The notes below the pieces were generated by a model. That model ran no database searches. It was not told the origin of the DNA and worked only from the letters and a program-made list of their open reading frames with translations. A DNA stretch of 64,000 bases from an uncultured Pelagibacteraceae bacterium. Lineage in GTDB: Bacteria; Pseudomonadota; Alphaproteobacteria; Pelagibacterales; Pelagibacteraceae. The stretch spans positions 1 through 64,000 of the forward strand of contig CACGXV010000004.1 in assembly GCA_902577075.1 (NCBI GenBank), read 5' to 3'. The position numbers were made by a program, and so were the translations under genes. This document shows positions 9,648 to 20,069 of this stretch, in pieces; within the stretch, counting starts at the first letter, position 1; the number at the start of each line of letters is the position of its first letter.

Positions 9648-10246
9648 TATAAGTTTTGAGCTACAACCATCGATAATAACATCGGCAATGATAGCAAAGT
9701 ATTCGTTCTAGAAAATAACATTGCAGTTTTTGCTGATTTTGCTTTAACATCTGGCTCAACCGTTACAATACCCAAAGCTTTTTTTTGGTTAGGCCAAATT
9801 ACAAACCAAACATTAAAAGCCATTATTATGCCAAGCCACATACCAATTCCAATTGCTGTAGCTTTACCACCACCTGATCCAATTCCTAGGGCCATAGCTT
9901 GATGAACATATCCATTTATATAAGCCAATATAAGTCCAGATATTACTGTGAATAAAGCTGCCCATCTAAACCAAAATAGTGCTGCTGGTGCAATCACTTT
10001 CCCGATAGCTGGTTTTTGCTCATCTGGAATTTTAGCCATGTTAGGTATTTGTACAAAATTAAAATACCAAAGTAATCCTATCCACATAATAGCTACAATT
10101 ACATGTATGTATCTAAATAACCAACTCCAAAAAACTAAATCAAAATCAAAACCACCATTTCCAAAATATAAACCAAGGAATAGTAAAATTGATAGCGCTA
10201 AAGAAACGTGGATAGTTTTTGATAAAGATTGAAGAATCGAAGTCAT
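9644..10246 (-). CDS. Urate hydroxylase PuuD-like membrane protein (membrane domain only)
   Basis: Integral membrane protein of 200 residues with about five hydrophobic helices and conserved aromatic/His pairs such as RYIHVIVAIMWIGLLWYFNFVQ and FRWAALFT. It resembles the membrane domain of PuuD-type urate hydroxylases (PF06181, DUF989). Canonical PuuD carries a C-terminal cytochrome c domain with CxxCH; none is present here, so urate oxidation is doubtful and a general heme or electron-transfer membrane role is possible. There is no purine-degradation gene nearby. Family assignment is moderate, function unknown. Confidence 0.7.
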   Translation of the reverse strand: MTSILQSLSKTIHVSLALSILLFLGLYFGNGGFDFDLVFWSWLFRYIHVIVAIMWIGLLWYFNFVQIPNMAKIPDEQKPAIGKVIAPAALFWFRWAALFTVISGLILAYINGYVHQAMALGIGSGGGKATAIGIGMWLGIIMAFNVWFVIWPNQKKALGIVTVEPDVKAKSAKTAMLFSRTNTLLSLPMLLSMVVAQNLY

Positions 10247-10279
10247 ATATTAATATTTTATATCATTTTTAAATATTTT

Positions 10280-13156
10280 TTAAGCTGTTTTTTTAAATTT
10301 ATTATCGAGCAAAGGTTTTAAAAATTTACCTGTATAACTATCTTTAACATTAATAATTTCCTCAGGTTTACCTTCTGCTATAATATTTCCACCTTTCACT
10401 CCACCATCAGGACCCATATCAACAATATAATCAGCTGTTTTTATTACGTCTAAATTGTGTTCAATTACAACAACTGTATTTCCAGTTGCAACAAAAGTAT
10501 GAAGTATTTCTAATAATTTTTTGATGTCATGTTGATGCAATCCTGTAGTCGGTTCGTCCAATATATAAATAGTTCTTCCTGTTGATCTTTTTGATAACTC
10601 TTTTGCTAACTTAATTCTTTGCGCCTCTCCACCAGATAGAGTAGTTGCCTGTTGACCAATTTTTATATAGCCCAATCCAACCTTTTTAAGTGTTAATAAT
10701 TTAGTCTTTATATTTGATATATTCTCAAAGTATTCACAACCTTCATCAACAGTCATATTTAAAACGTCTGCAATGCTTTTATCTTTAAATTTTATCTCTA
10801 ATGTTTCTCTATTGTATCTTGTACCTTTGCATTCATCGCAAGTTATGTATACATCAGGTAAAAAGTGCATCTCGTAAGTTATTACTCCATCTCCCTCACA
10901 GGCTTCACATCGACCTCCTTTGACATTAAACGAAAATCTACCAGGTTTATAACCTCTACTTTTTGCTTCTGGCAAATTAGTAAACCAATCCCTAATCGGT
11001 CCAAAAGCACCGGTGTAAGTTGCAGGATTTGATCTTGGAGTTCTTCCAATTGGTGATTGATCAATATCAATAATTTTGTCTACTAATTCAATTCCTTTAA
11101 AACCTCTAAATGGTTTAGGTATTTTTCTTGATTTATTATTATTTAATGTAAGGTTCAAGGCATTGTAAAGTGTTTGAAGTATTAAAGTAGATTTACCACT
11201 ACCAGATACACCAGTAACACATGTGAAACTTCCTAATGGGATTTTAAGATTCACGTTGTTTAAATTATTTCCACTTGCACCATTAATTTCTAAAAATCTA
11301 CCGTTTTTTGCTAATCTTCTATTACGTGGGATAGGTATATAGCTCTTATTTGATAAGTATCTACCAGTAATACTTTTATCATTATCAAGAATATCTTTGT
11401 ATGAACCTTGTGCAATTACTTCTCCACCTTTATTTCCAGCTTCAGGCCCAAGGTCAATTATATGGTCAGCGTTTTCCATTGTTTCCGTATCATGTTCAAC
11501 CACAATTACTGTATTCCCCAGGTCTCTTAATCTTTTTAATGCATTAATTAACTTTACATTATCTTTTTGGTGCAAACCTATAGAGGGTTCATCAAGAACA
11601 TATAACACACCAGTTAATCCAGATCCTATTTGAGATGCTAATCTAATTCTTTGAGCTTCACCTCCTGACAAAGTTCCAGATTCTCTAGATAATGTTAGGT
11701 AATCAAGTCCAACATTTAACAAAAAGTTTAATCTTTCATTAATTTCTTTAAGTATGTGTTGTGCTATTTTTAATTGCCTTTTATCTAATTTGGTTTCAAG
11801 CGATTTAAACCACTCTTTTGCATCGTAAATTGATTTTTCTGTAACTTCACTAATATTAAGTTCATTAATTTTTACACATAAAGCTTCATCTTTTAATCTG
11901 TGTCCATTACACCTTTCACATTTTGTATCAGATTGATATTGTGAAATTTCTTCTCTTTTCCAATCACTATCAGTTTCTAAAAACCTTCTTTCAAGATTAT
12001 TTACTACTCCCTCAAATGTTTTTTTATGAGAATATTTTTCATATCCATCATCATAAGAAAATTTTATTTCCTCATCGTCTGAGCCAAAAAGAATTACATC
12101 TTTGATTTTTTTTGGTAATTTTGACCATCTATCATTTAATGAAAATCCATAATGTTTTGCTATAGATGCTAAAGTTTGAGCGTAGTATAAAGAAGACGAT
12201 TTTGACCAAGGTTCAATTGCGCCATCTGCAATAGTTTTTTTTTCATCTGGTACTACCAATTTAGGATCTACATTTAATTTTACTCCTATGCCTTCACATT
12301 CTTCGCATGCACCATAAGGACTGTTAAAAGAAAATAGTCTAGGCTCAATCTCTTCAATGGTAAAACCACTTTCTGGACATGCAAATTTCGTTGAAAAAAT
12401 TAAATTTTCAATTTTTCTAAATTTTTTTGGAAGCGTTTCATCCTCATACTCTACAAACATAAGACCATTAGCTAAATTTACAGCTGTTTCTACACTCTCT
12501 GCTAATCTATTACCTAATGATGCATTTAGAACTATCCTATCGACTAAGACAGAGATATCATGTTTAAGTTTTTTATTTAATTCTGGAACCTCATCAATAT
12601 CGTATAATTTATTATCTACTTTAATTTTTCTAAATCCTCTTTTTTTATAACCAAGTATATCTTTTCGATATTCTCCTTTTCTTCCTCTAACAACCGGGGC
12701 ATATAAGTAAATTGTAGATTTTTTAGGAAGAGTTTTTATTTTGTCTACTATTTGACTAATTGTTTGTGAAGTAATTGGCAAACCTGTAAAAGGTGAGTAG
12801 GGTATGCCTGCTCTTGCATAAAGCACTCTCATATAGTCATAAATTTCTGTGACTGTAGCTACAGTAGATCTTGGATTTTTAGAAGTATTTTTTTGCTCAA
12901 TAGAGATAGCTGGACTTAAACCTTCAATTAAATCTACGTTTGGTTTTTTCATTTTATCTAGAAATTGTCTTGCGTATGCAGACAAACTTTCAACATATCT
13001 TCGTTGACCTTCTGCGTAGACTGTATCGAATGCTAATGACGATTTCCCAGACCCAGATAGTCCTGTAATCACGACAAATTTTTCTTTTGGAATCTCGAGA
13101 GTAATATTCTTCAAATTGTGCTCTTTTGCACCCTTAATAACTATCTTTTTAAGCAT
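10280..13156 (-). CDS. uvrA: Excinuclease ABC subunit A
   Basis: Damage-sensing ATPase of nucleotide excision repair. It contains two ABC modules, each with a Walker A site ([14 protein letters not shown] near the N-terminus and [11 protein letters not shown] in the second half) and LSGGEAQRI signatures. The UvrA zinc modules include CERCNGHRL and CEACEGDG…CDECKGTRY. The insertion-domain zinc site reads ACPESGFTI…CEECEG, so the second Cys of its first CxxC is replaced by Ser; I recall the same CPxS pattern from other alphaproteobacteria. The length of 958 residues is standard. It is divergent from ssb, a common uvrA-ssb arrangement. Confidence 0.97.
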   Translation of the reverse strand: MLKKIVIKGAKEHNLKNITLEIPKEKFVVITGLSGSGKSSLAFDTVYAEGQRRYVESLSAYARQFLDKMKKPNVDLIEGLSPAISIEQKNTSKNPRSTVATVTEIYDYMRVLYARAGIPYSPFTGLPITSQTISQIVDKIKTLPKKSTIYLYAPVVRGRKGEYRKDILGYKKRGFRKIKVDNKLYDIDEVPELNKKLKHDISVLVDRIVLNASLGNRLAESVETAVNLANGLMFVEYEDETLPKKFRKIENLIFSTKFACPESGFTIEEIEPRLFSFNSPYGACEECEGIGVKLNVDPKLVVPDEKKTIADGAIEPWSKSSSLYYAQTLASIAKHYGFSLNDRWSKLPKKIKDVILFGSDDEEIKFSYDDGYEKYSHKKTFEGVVNNLERRFLETDSDWKREEISQYQSDTKCERCNGHRLKDEALCVKINELNISEVTEKSIYDAKEWFKSLETKLDKRQLKIAQHILKEINERLNFLLNVGLDYLTLSRESGTLSGGEAQRIRLASQIGSGLTGVLYVLDEPSIGLHQKDNVKLINALKRLRDLGNTVIVVEHDTETMENADHIIDLGPEAGNKGGEVIAQGSYKDILDNDKSITGRYLSNKSYIPIPRNRRLAKNGRFLEINGASGNNLNNVNLKIPLGSFTCVTGVSGSGKSTLILQTLYNALNLTLNNNKSRKIPKPFRGFKGIELVDKIIDIDQSPIGRTPRSNPATYTGAFGPIRDWFTNLPEAKSRGYKPGRFSFNVKGGRCEACEGDGVITYEMHFLPDVYITCDECKGTRYNRETLEIKFKDKSIADVLNMTVDEGCEYFENISNIKTKLLTLKKVGLGYIKIGQQATTLSGGEAQRIKLAKELSKRSTGRTIYILDEPTTGLHQHDIKKLLEILHTFVATGNTVVVIEHNLDVIKTADYIVDMGPDGGVKGGNIIAEGKPEEIINVKDSYTGKFLKPLLDNKFKKTA

Positions 13157-13203
13157 AATTTTTGTTGCTTTAATTTAATAAAATTAATATTCAAGTTAAT
13201 AAG

Positions 13204-13212
13204 TGTTATAAT
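13204..13212 (+). promoter_or_regulatory. Extended -10 promoter element upstream of ssb
   Basis: TGTTATAAT is a perfect TGn plus TATAAT extended -10 element ending 24 bases before the ssb ATG, in the 80-base gap between divergent uvrA and ssb. The best -35 at about 17 bases upstream is a weak TTAATA, which extended -10 promoters tolerate. I saw no alphaproteobacterial LexA-like GTTC-N7-GTTC site in the gap. Confidence 0.55.
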
Positions 13213-13236
13213 AAACATTCTAAATATTAAAATATT

Positions 13237-13686
13237 ATGGCTGGTAGTTTAAATAAAGTATTATTAATTGGTCGTTTAGGCGCAGATCCAGAAGTTAAAC
13301 AAATGGTTAATGGCAAAAGTGTAGCCAGACTAAGTTTAGCAACAAGTCAATCCTGGAAAGATAAAAACACAGGGGAAAAAAAAGAGAAAACTGAATGGCA
13401 TAGAATCGTTGTTTTTAACGAAGGTTTAGTAAATGTTGTTCAACAGTATTTAAAAAAAGGAGCACAAGTGTACGTTGAGGGGCAACTTTCCACAAGAAAA
13501 TGGAAAGATGAGCAAAGTGGACAAGATAAGTATTCAACTGAAATCCTCATACAAGGTTACAACTCATCTTTAACAATGTTAGGAGGTGGTAATCAAAATA
13601 ATATTGGATCACAAGATAACAAAAATAATTTTGATGACAGTCCAGCTCCTAATCAAAATGATTTAGATGATGATATTCCATTTTAA
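13237..13686 (+). CDS. ssb: Single-stranded DNA-binding protein
   Basis: Binds single-stranded DNA as a tetramer in replication, repair and recombination. The OB fold occupies residues 1-110 (start [20 protein letters not shown], then EWHRIVVF). An Asn/Gln-rich linker leads to the acidic tip DLDDDIPF, the docking site for partner proteins such as RecG and PriA. The length of 149 residues is typical. It is followed 5 bases later by gyrA. Confidence 0.97.
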   Translation: MAGSLNKVLLIGRLGADPEVKQMVNGKSVARLSLATSQSWKDKNTGEKKEKTEWHRIVVFNEGLVNVVQQYLKKGAQVYVEGQLSTRKWKDEQSGQDKYSTEILIQGYNSSLTMLGGGNQNNIGSQDNKNNFDDSPAPNQNDLDDDIPF

Positions 13687-13691
13687 TTAGT

Positions 13692-16274
13692 ATGGAAAAA
13701 AACGAAATCTCAAAAGTAAATAATAATATTAAACCAATCTCTCTGTACGATGAGATGAGCTCATCTTACCTCTCTTACGCAATGAGTGTAATAGTTAGCA
13801 GGGCATTACCCGATATAAGAGATGGTTTAAAGCCAGTTCATAGAAGAATTATATATGCAATGCACAAAGGTGGTTTTGACTGGTCTAAACAATTTAGAAA
13901 GTCAGCAAGAATTGTTGGAGATGTTATAGGTAAATATCATCCACATGGAGACCAAGCTGTTTACGATGCTTTAGTTAGAATGGTTCAAGAGTTTTCAATG
14001 AGCGTTCCATTAGTAGATGGGCAAGGAAACTTCGGCTCAATTGATGGAGATCCACCAGCAGCCATGAGATATACAGAGACAAAATTAGCAAAAGTTTCTC
14101 AGTTTTTAATTGATGATATTGAAAAAAATACTGTTTCATTCAAAAGTAATTATGACGAAACCGAGCAAGAACCAACAGTTTTGCCTGCACAATATCCAAA
14201 TCTTTTAGTAAATGGTGCAGGAGGAATTGCAGTTGGGATGGCAACAAGTATACCACCACATAATTTAGGAGAAGTTGTTGATGCAACGCTAGCATTAATC
14301 AAAAACAAAGACATTAAAATAAATGAATTAATGAAACATGTACCAGGGCCAGATTTTCCAACAGGAGGTGTAATAATTGGTAAAGATATTATTAAACAAG
14401 GATACAAAACAGGAAGAGGCTCATTTAAAATACGAGGAGAAATATCTGTTGAAAATTTGAAAAATGGTAAAGACAGGCTAGTTATTTCATCGATCCCATA
14501 TCAAATTAATAAAGCAAATTTAAATGAGAGAATTGCAGAATTAGTAAGAGATAAAAAAATAGAGGGCATAAGTGATATTAGAGATGAGTCAAATAGCGAA
14601 GGTATAAGAGTATCTATTGATCTAAGAAGAAATGTTGAACCAGAGACAGTAAAAAGACAACTTTACAAATACACTTCAATAGAGTCTTCATTTGGTTTTA
14701 ATTCTTTAGCAATAGTAGATCAAAAACCAAAAACATGTACTCTTAAAGATTTTTTAGAAAACTTTTTAAAATTTAGAGAAGATGTAGTTATAAAAAGAAC
14801 TAAATTTGATCTTCAAAAAGCAGAAGAAAGAGTTCATATTTTATTAGGATTGTCAGTAAGTGTAGAGAATATTGATAAAGTGATAAAAATAATTAGATCT
14901 TCGAAAAATCCAGAAGAAGCAAAAAATACTCTTTTAAAAACCTCCTGGAAAATAAATAAAGCTTCAAAGCTTATTAAACTTGTTGACACTAAAAACTATA
15001 AAGGAAAATACATTCTTTCAATTAATCAAGTAATTTCAATATTAGAGTTAAGATTACAAAAATTAACTGCTATTGGAATTAATGAAATTGAAGTTGAAAT
15101 AAAAAAATTAGCTCAGGAAATTTCTAATTATAAAAAAATTATAAATTCAAAAAATGAGTTATTGAAGGTAATTAGTAATGATCTTCAAACAATAAAAGAC
15201 AAATTTTCATATCCAAGAAGGACAAAAATTATTGATGCAGTTTTAAATTATGACATAGAGGAAACAATTCAAAAGGAGTCTGTAATAATAACAATAACCT
15301 TACAGGGATATATAAAAAGAGGCGCTTTAAGTGGAGTTAAACAACAAAAAAGAGGCGGAAAAGGGAAGACTGGTATTAAAACAAGAGAAGAAGACTCAGT
15401 AGTTCAAACTTTGTCCGTTGATACTCATACATCTCTCTTATTTTTTTCAACAGAGGGACTAGCTTATAAAGTTAAAGCATGGAAAATTCCTGAAGGATCT
15501 GCTTCCTCAAAAGGAAAATCACTTTTTAATATTTTACCACTGAAAAACCATCAATCTATTAGTTCTATTATGCCTTTCCCAGACGAAGGTATAGATAAAA
15601 AAAATATGCATATAATTTTTGCAACAAGCAAGGGGAAGATAAGAAAAAATAATTTAGATGATTTTACTTCCATAAATGCATCAGGAAAAATTGCAATGAA
15701 ATTAGATTCTGATGACAAAATTATTGGGGTAAAAATATGCACAGACAATCAAGATATTATGCTAAATACAAAATTTGGAAAATGCATAAGGTTTGAGTCA
15801 AAAAAACTAAGAGTATTTAAAGGAAGGTCCTCAAAAGGAATACGAGGCATCAACCTTGCAGAAAAAGATACAATAGTTTCATTATCAATAATAGATAATG
15901 ATGATATTAAAAAAAGTAAAAGCAAAACTAAAGATGAAAAATCTGAGTTTAAAGCAAAAGAAAAATTTATTTTATCAATTACAGAAAATGGTTACGGTAA
16001 AAGAACATCACATTATGACTTTAGAGTTATAAATCGTGGTGGCAAAGGTATAATAGGCATTGTTAACTCACCTAGAAACGGAAACGTCTCATCATCTTTC
16101 CCAGTCTTTGAAGGGGATCAAATTTTAATTTCCACGAATAAAGGAAGAGTTATAAGAACCGCAGTTAAAGAAATAAGAATTGCTGGTAGAAATACCCAAG
16201 GTGTAAGAATCATTAAATTAACAGGCGATGAAAAGGTTGTTTCCGCAATTAAATTAGATGATAATTTGGTTTAA
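13692..16274 (+). CDS. gyrA: DNA gyrase subunit A
   Basis: Cleavage-religation subunit of gyrase, which introduces negative supercoils. The N-terminal [16 protein letters not shown] and the active-site region [12 protein letters not shown] (catalytic Tyr) are present. The C-terminal beta-pinwheel carries a GyrA box QKRGGKG, which separates it from ParC. Residues corresponding to E. coli Ser83 in the quinolone pocket read HGDQAVYD, that is Gln. A charged insert ([13 protein letters not shown]) interrupts the C-terminal domain. The length of 860 residues is normal. The stop overlaps the coaD start by one base. Confidence 0.97.
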   Translation: MEKNEISKVNNNIKPISLYDEMSSSYLSYAMSVIVSRALPDIRDGLKPVHRRIIYAMHKGGFDWSKQFRKSARIVGDVIGKYHPHGDQAVYDALVRMVQEFSMSVPLVDGQGNFGSIDGDPPAAMRYTETKLAKVSQFLIDDIEKNTVSFKSNYDETEQEPTVLPAQYPNLLVNGAGGIAVGMATSIPPHNLGEVVDATLALIKNKDIKINELMKHVPGPDFPTGGVIIGKDIIKQGYKTGRGSFKIRGEISVENLKNGKDRLVISSIPYQINKANLNERIAELVRDKKIEGISDIRDESNSEGIRVSIDLRRNVEPETVKRQLYKYTSIESSFGFNSLAIVDQKPKTCTLKDFLENFLKFREDVVIKRTKFDLQKAEERVHILLGLSVSVENIDKVIKIIRSSKNPEEAKNTLLKTSWKINKASKLIKLVDTKNYKGKYILSINQVISILELRLQKLTAIGINEIEVEIKKLAQEISNYKKIINSKNELLKVISNDLQTIKDKFSYPRRTKIIDAVLNYDIEETIQKESVIITITLQGYIKRGALSGVKQQKRGGKGKTGIKTREEDSVVQTLSVDTHTSLLFFSTEGLAYKVKAWKIPEGSASSKGKSLFNILPLKNHQSISSIMPFPDEGIDKKNMHIIFATSKGKIRKNNLDDFTSINASGKIAMKLDSDDKIIGVKICTDNQDIMLNTKFGKCIRFESKKLRVFKGRSSKGIRGINLAEKDTIVSLSIIDNDDIKKSKSKTKDEKSEFKAKEKFILSITENGYGKRTSHYDFRVINRGGKGIIGIVNSPRNGNVSSSFPVFEGDQILISTNKGRVIRTAVKEIRIAGRNTQGVRIIKLTGDEKVVSAIKLDDNLV

Positions 16275-16768
16275 TGAAAAATATTGCCATATACCCAGGA
16301 ACATTTGATCCCATTACTAATGGACATATTGACGTAATTAAAAAAGCTTTAAAACTAGCAGATAAGATTATTGTAGGTATTTCTAATGGAAATCAAAAAA
16401 ATTTTTTATTTCCAATAGATGAAAGATATAAAATTGTATCAAGAGCTTTATATAATGATCTAAAGTTTCCAAAAAACAAAATACAAGTTGTGAAATTTAA
16501 CTCTTTAACGACCGAATTATGTAAAAAATATAAATCAAACCTAATATTAAGAGGTTTAAGGGCAGTATCTGATTTTGAATATGAATTTCAGCTTGCTGGA
16601 ATGAATAGAAAATTGAATAATAAAGTTGAAACAGTTTTTCTTATGTCAGATGTTGAAAATCAAATCATTTCCTCTCGTTTTGTTAAAGAAATTGCTATTC
16701 ATAAAGGTGATTTAAGAAAATTTACAACTAAAAGTACAATAAAATCTTTGAAGAAAATCTATGCTTAA
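16274..16768 (+). CDS. coaD: Phosphopantetheine adenylyltransferase
   Basis: Fourth step of coenzyme A synthesis: transfers AMP from ATP to 4'-phosphopantetheine. The nucleotidyltransferase signature YPGTFDPITNGH is at the N-terminus, and LILRGLRAVSDFEYE and ISSRFVKEIA are present. The length of 164 residues is standard. It sits in the gyrA-coaD-PPIase-tgt order, with a TAATG overlap upstream and an 8-base overlap downstream. Confidence 0.95.
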   Translation: MKNIAIYPGTFDPITNGHIDVIKKALKLADKIIVGISNGNQKNFLFPIDERYKIVSRALYNDLKFPKNKIQVVKFNSLTTELCKKYKSNLILRGLRAVSDFEYEFQLAGMNRKLNNKVETVFLMSDVENQIISSRFVKEIAIHKGDLRKFTTKSTIKSLKKIYA

Positions 16769-17318
16769 AAAAACAATTATTTTAATTGTATCGATTTTAT
16801 TATTAACAACAGCTTTAAAAGCAAAGGAGAATATTATGATACTTAAGTTAAAAGATGGAGATGTAAAAATAAAATTATTTCCAGATGTAGCACCAAACCA
16901 TGTAAAAAGAATAACTGAGTTGGCAGATAGTGGAAAATATGATGGAGTAGTTTTTCATAGAGTAATAGATGGTTTCATGGCTCAAACTGGAGATGTTCAA
17001 TTCGGAAACTCATCATCTGATAATTTTGATTTAAGCAGAGCAGGTATGGGTGGATCTGATTTACCTGACCTTAAAGAAGAATTTAATGATTTGCCACATG
17101 AGAGAGGTACTTTGTCTATGGCGAGATCTTCAAATCCAAATAGTGCAAATAGTCAATTTTTTATTTGCTTTGGTCCAACACCGCACTTAGATAGACAATA
17201 TACTGTATTTGGTAAAGTTTTAGAAGGAATGGAGTTTGTAGATATGATTACAAAAGGAGACGGACCAAATGGATCTGTCTCTAATCCAGATAAAATAATT
17301 AGTTTTAAATCTGAGTAG
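16761..17318 (+). CDS. Periplasmic cyclophilin-type peptidyl-prolyl isomerase
   Basis: Catalyses cis-trans isomerisation of prolyl bonds. It has a signal peptide of about 22 residues (basic start, then LIVSILLLTTALKA) and a cyclophilin fold with FHRVIDGFMAQTGD and NSANSQFFI. The 185-residue length fits the PpiA/PpiB group; the signal peptide points to the periplasm. It overlaps coaD by 8 bases, so it is probably co-transcribed. Confidence 0.92.
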   Translation: MLKKTIILIVSILLLTTALKAKENIMILKLKDGDVKIKLFPDVAPNHVKRITELADSGKYDGVVFHRVIDGFMAQTGDVQFGNSSSDNFDLSRAGMGGSDLPDLKEEFNDLPHERGTLSMARSSNPNSANSQFFICFGPTPHLDRQYTVFGKVLEGMEFVDMITKGDGPNGSVSNPDKIISFKSE

Positions 17319-17328
17319 ATTTTAATGA

Positions 17329-18447
17329 ATGGAAGACATAAAAAAGAATTTTTCTTTTAGCGTAAAACATCAAAATAAAAATTATCGAGTTGGATTAATT
17401 CAAACACATCGTGGAGAAATAGATACACCCGCTTTTATGCCTGTAGGAACTCAGGCTACTGTAAAAGGTGTTTTTATTGATGATATTATAAAAACTGGTA
17501 GTCAAATTATTCTTTCAAATACATACCACTTAATGATTAGACCCGGTACTGAAAGAATTGAGGTTGTTGGCGGTCTCCACAAATTTATGAATTGTAAACT
17601 TCCAATCTTAACAGATTCAGGAGGCTATCAAGTTATGTCCTTATCTAAATTTAACAAAATCGATAGAGATAAAGGAGCAATTTTTCAATCTCATATAGAC
17701 GGAAAAACTTTCATTTTAAGTCCTGAGGAAAGTATTAAAATTCAAAAAAAACTTAATTCAGATATTGTTATGGTGATGGATGAGTGTCCAAAAAATACCA
17801 AAGATTACAAAAAAATTAAAACCTCTATGGAATTGTCTACAGAATGGGCAAAAAGATCTAAGGATGAATTTGGAAATAATCCGCATAAAGCATTGTTTGG
17901 TATTGTTCAAGGAGGTTTGTTTAATGATCTTAGAATTGAATCTTTAAAAAAATTAATTAACATACAATTTGACGGATACGCAATTGGAGGTTTAGCTGTT
18001 GGAGAAACTCAAAAGGAAATGTTTGATGTTTTAGATGGTATTAAAGACTATTTACCAGAAGATAAACCTAGATATTTAATGGGTGTAGGAACACCATCGG
18101 ATATATTGGGAGCAGTTAAAAGAGGTATTGATATGTTTGATTGTGTTTTGCCAACAAGATCAGGAAGAACAGGATTGGCTTTCACATGGAATGGAAGAAT
18201 TCAAATAAGGAACTCTGAAAATAAATTAGATAATACACCCCTAGATAGTAATGTCACAAAATTTGATTTAAATAAATATTCAAAGAATTATTTAAATCAT
18301 CTTCACAACACCAATGAAATGTTGGCTTCAATGATATTAACGTTAAATAATATTAATTTTTATCAGGAACTAATGTATGAAATCAGGAAAAATATTAAAC
18401 AAGGAACTTTTGAGGAATTTCACGATAAGTACATTAATATTTTGTAA
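17329..18447 (+). CDS. tgt: tRNA-guanine transglycosylase (queuine tRNA-ribosyltransferase) lacking the zinc site
   Basis: Exchanges G34 of GUN-anticodon tRNAs for preQ1 in queuosine synthesis. The catalytic core is recognisable: DSGGYQVMSL, FGIVQGG, AIGGLAVGE, MGVGTP and DMFDCVLPTRSGR with the nucleophilic Asp. The structural zinc site, normally CxCxxC after PLD plus a distal His, is gone: the segment reads PLDSNVTKFDLNKYS and the His position is Asn (LNNINFY). Surrounding sequence aligns without gaps, so this looks like substitution rather than truncation. The length of 372 residues is normal. I chose the ATG at 17329, in frame with the conserved N-terminus. Confidence 0.93.
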   Translation: MEDIKKNFSFSVKHQNKNYRVGLIQTHRGEIDTPAFMPVGTQATVKGVFIDDIIKTGSQIILSNTYHLMIRPGTERIEVVGGLHKFMNCKLPILTDSGGYQVMSLSKFNKIDRDKGAIFQSHIDGKTFILSPEESIKIQKKLNSDIVMVMDECPKNTKDYKKIKTSMELSTEWAKRSKDEFGNNPHKALFGIVQGGLFNDLRIESLKKLINIQFDGYAIGGLAVGETQKEMFDVLDGIKDYLPEDKPRYLMGVGTPSDILGAVKRGIDMFDCVLPTRSGRTGLAFTWNGRIQIRNSENKLDNTPLDSNVTKFDLNKYSKNYLNHLHNTNEMLASMILTLNNINFYQELMYEIRKNIKQGTFEEFHDKYINIL

Positions 18448-18496
18448 ATTTTTACCATTGCCAAATAAAAAAAAATCAATATAAGAATTTCGTGTT

Positions 18497-18572
<76 letters not shown>

Positions 18573-18576
18573 TATT

Positions 18577-19398
18577 TTATGAAATTGGTGGGTATTCCAA
18601 TATAACCTTATTCATCCATGTATTTATTTGTTCAATTCTTCTATCATTAGATGGATGAGTACTCATGAATTCAGGTGGCTCTTTTCCTTTATTCGCCTTT
18701 TTCATACGTTCCCATATTTTTGGAGTTTCTCTTATGTCATATCCTGATAGTGATGAAAAAATTAAACCAAGGTAATCTGCTTCACTTTCTTGTTTTCTAG
18801 TAAATGGATTCATTATTCCAATTTGAGATAGCAATCCCACAGTATTCATACCAGTAGTTCTGTTAACTTGTGATAATTTTCCACCAGTTGCTATATCTAT
18901 TATACCAGTTGTAGTATTTAGCAAAACCGTTCTACTTGCTCTTTCAACAGAATGTTTTGCTACTGCATGAGCAATTTCATGTCCCATTACAGCGGCAAGA
19001 CCATCATCATTTTTTGTAATATCTAACATTCCTGTATAAACTGCAATTTTACCACCAGGCATACACCAAGCATTCTTTATTTTTTTATTATCAATTAAAA
19101 TATATTCCCAAGAAAAATTGACTGTTGGATCATCCATATTATTTTTATAAAAATATTCAGAAATAGAGTTTTCGATTTTGGAACCAATTTGAATAATTTT
19201 GTCTAAACTGTCTTTATCATCACTTAATTTTGCTTTTTTTTTAACTTGTTCATACAACTGAGCGGCTTGAGCATTTAGCTTTGATTCTGGAATTAACTTT
19301 AATTGTTTTCTTTCAGTTATTGGTGCTGAAGTGCAAGCATGCAAACCTGCAGAAAGACAGCCACATCCCATCAAATATATAAAATTTCTTCTATTCAC
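18577..19398 (-). CDS. M48-family metalloprotease, putative Tat-exported lipoprotein
   Basis: Zinc metallopeptidase related to BepA/LoiP-type periplasmic proteases, which act in outer-membrane protein quality control. HEIAHAVAKHS gives the HExxH site, and ESEADYLG supplies the third zinc ligand. The N-terminus MNRRNFIYLMG resembles a twin-arginine signal (RRxFI), and GLHAC near residue 22 is a possible lipobox, so it may be a Tat-dependent lipoprotein; the window also holds tatABC. The length of 273 residues fits the short M48 proteins without TPR repeats. Confidence 0.88.
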   Translation of the reverse strand: MNRRNFIYLMGCGCLSAGLHACTSAPITERKQLKLIPESKLNAQAAQLYEQVKKKAKLSDDKDSLDKIIQIGSKIENSISEYFYKNNMDDPTVNFSWEYILIDNKKIKNAWCMPGGKIAVYTGMLDITKNDDGLAAVMGHEIAHAVAKHSVERASRTVLLNTTTGIIDIATGGKLSQVNRTTGMNTVGLLSQIGIMNPFTRKQESEADYLGLIFSSLSGYDIRETPKIWERMKKANKGKEPPEFMSTHPSNDRRIEQINTWMNKVILEYPPIS

Positions 19399-19445
19399 TT
19401 TTCTTATTATTTATATTACATGTATTTTATAATCAATTAATAGAT

Positions 19446-20069
19446 ATGTCTAAATTTAAAAGAAAAAAAATTTCCTTTATTGCAAGATTAAGAAATTATT
19501 TCATTACCGGTATAGTAGTTTTAGTTCCTATTGGAATTACTCTTTATCTTACAACTTTTTTTATTTCTATATCTTCGAAACTAATTCCTCAAGGCATAAA
19601 CCCAAATAGCTATCTACCATATGCGATTCCTGGTTTAGAAATTCTTCTATCAGTAATATTTATTACTCTTGTTGGTGGTTTATCCCTTTCATTTATTGGT
19701 AAAAAATTTCTACAGTTGTTTAATGATCTTTTAAAAAAAATTCCAATACTAAGAACAATATACTCAGCAATTGGACAGATGACAGAAACATTTGCACCAA
19801 AAAAAGGTTCAAAAAAAAGTGTTGTGCTTATTCAATATCCTAGAAAAGGAACTTGGGCTGTGGGTTTTGCCACCAAAGAAAATAAAGGAGAGATTTCCAA
19901 AAAAACCAATACAGATTTAGTAAATGTTTTTGTTCCAACTACACCAAACCCAACAAGTGGTTTTCTATTAATGTTTCCAAAAAGCGAAATCGTTTATTTG
20001 GATATGACATTTGAAGAAGCTTCTAAATTTATTGTTTCTGCAGGAACCTCAGACTCTAAAACTAAATAG
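19446..20069 (+). CDS. DUF502 family membrane protein
   Basis: A 207-residue protein with two N-terminal membrane helices (about residues 12-35 and 58-82) separated by a short loop, followed by a soluble region with IPILRTIYSAIGQMTETF and VNVFVPTTPNPTSGFLLM. These are hallmarks of the DUF502 family, widespread in proteobacteria and of unknown function. It is divergent from the M48 protease by 47 bases and convergent with recG, overlapping its stop by 8 bases. Confidence 0.85.
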   Translation: MSKFKRKKISFIARLRNYFITGIVVLVPIGITLYLTTFFISISSKLIPQGINPNSYLPYAIPGLEILLSVIFITLVGGLSLSFIGKKFLQLFNDLLKKIPILRTIYSAIGQMTETFAPKKGSKKSVVLIQYPRKGTWAVGFATKENKGEISKKTNTDLVNVFVPTTPNPTSGFLLMFPKSEIVYLDMTFEEASKFIVSAGTSDSKTK

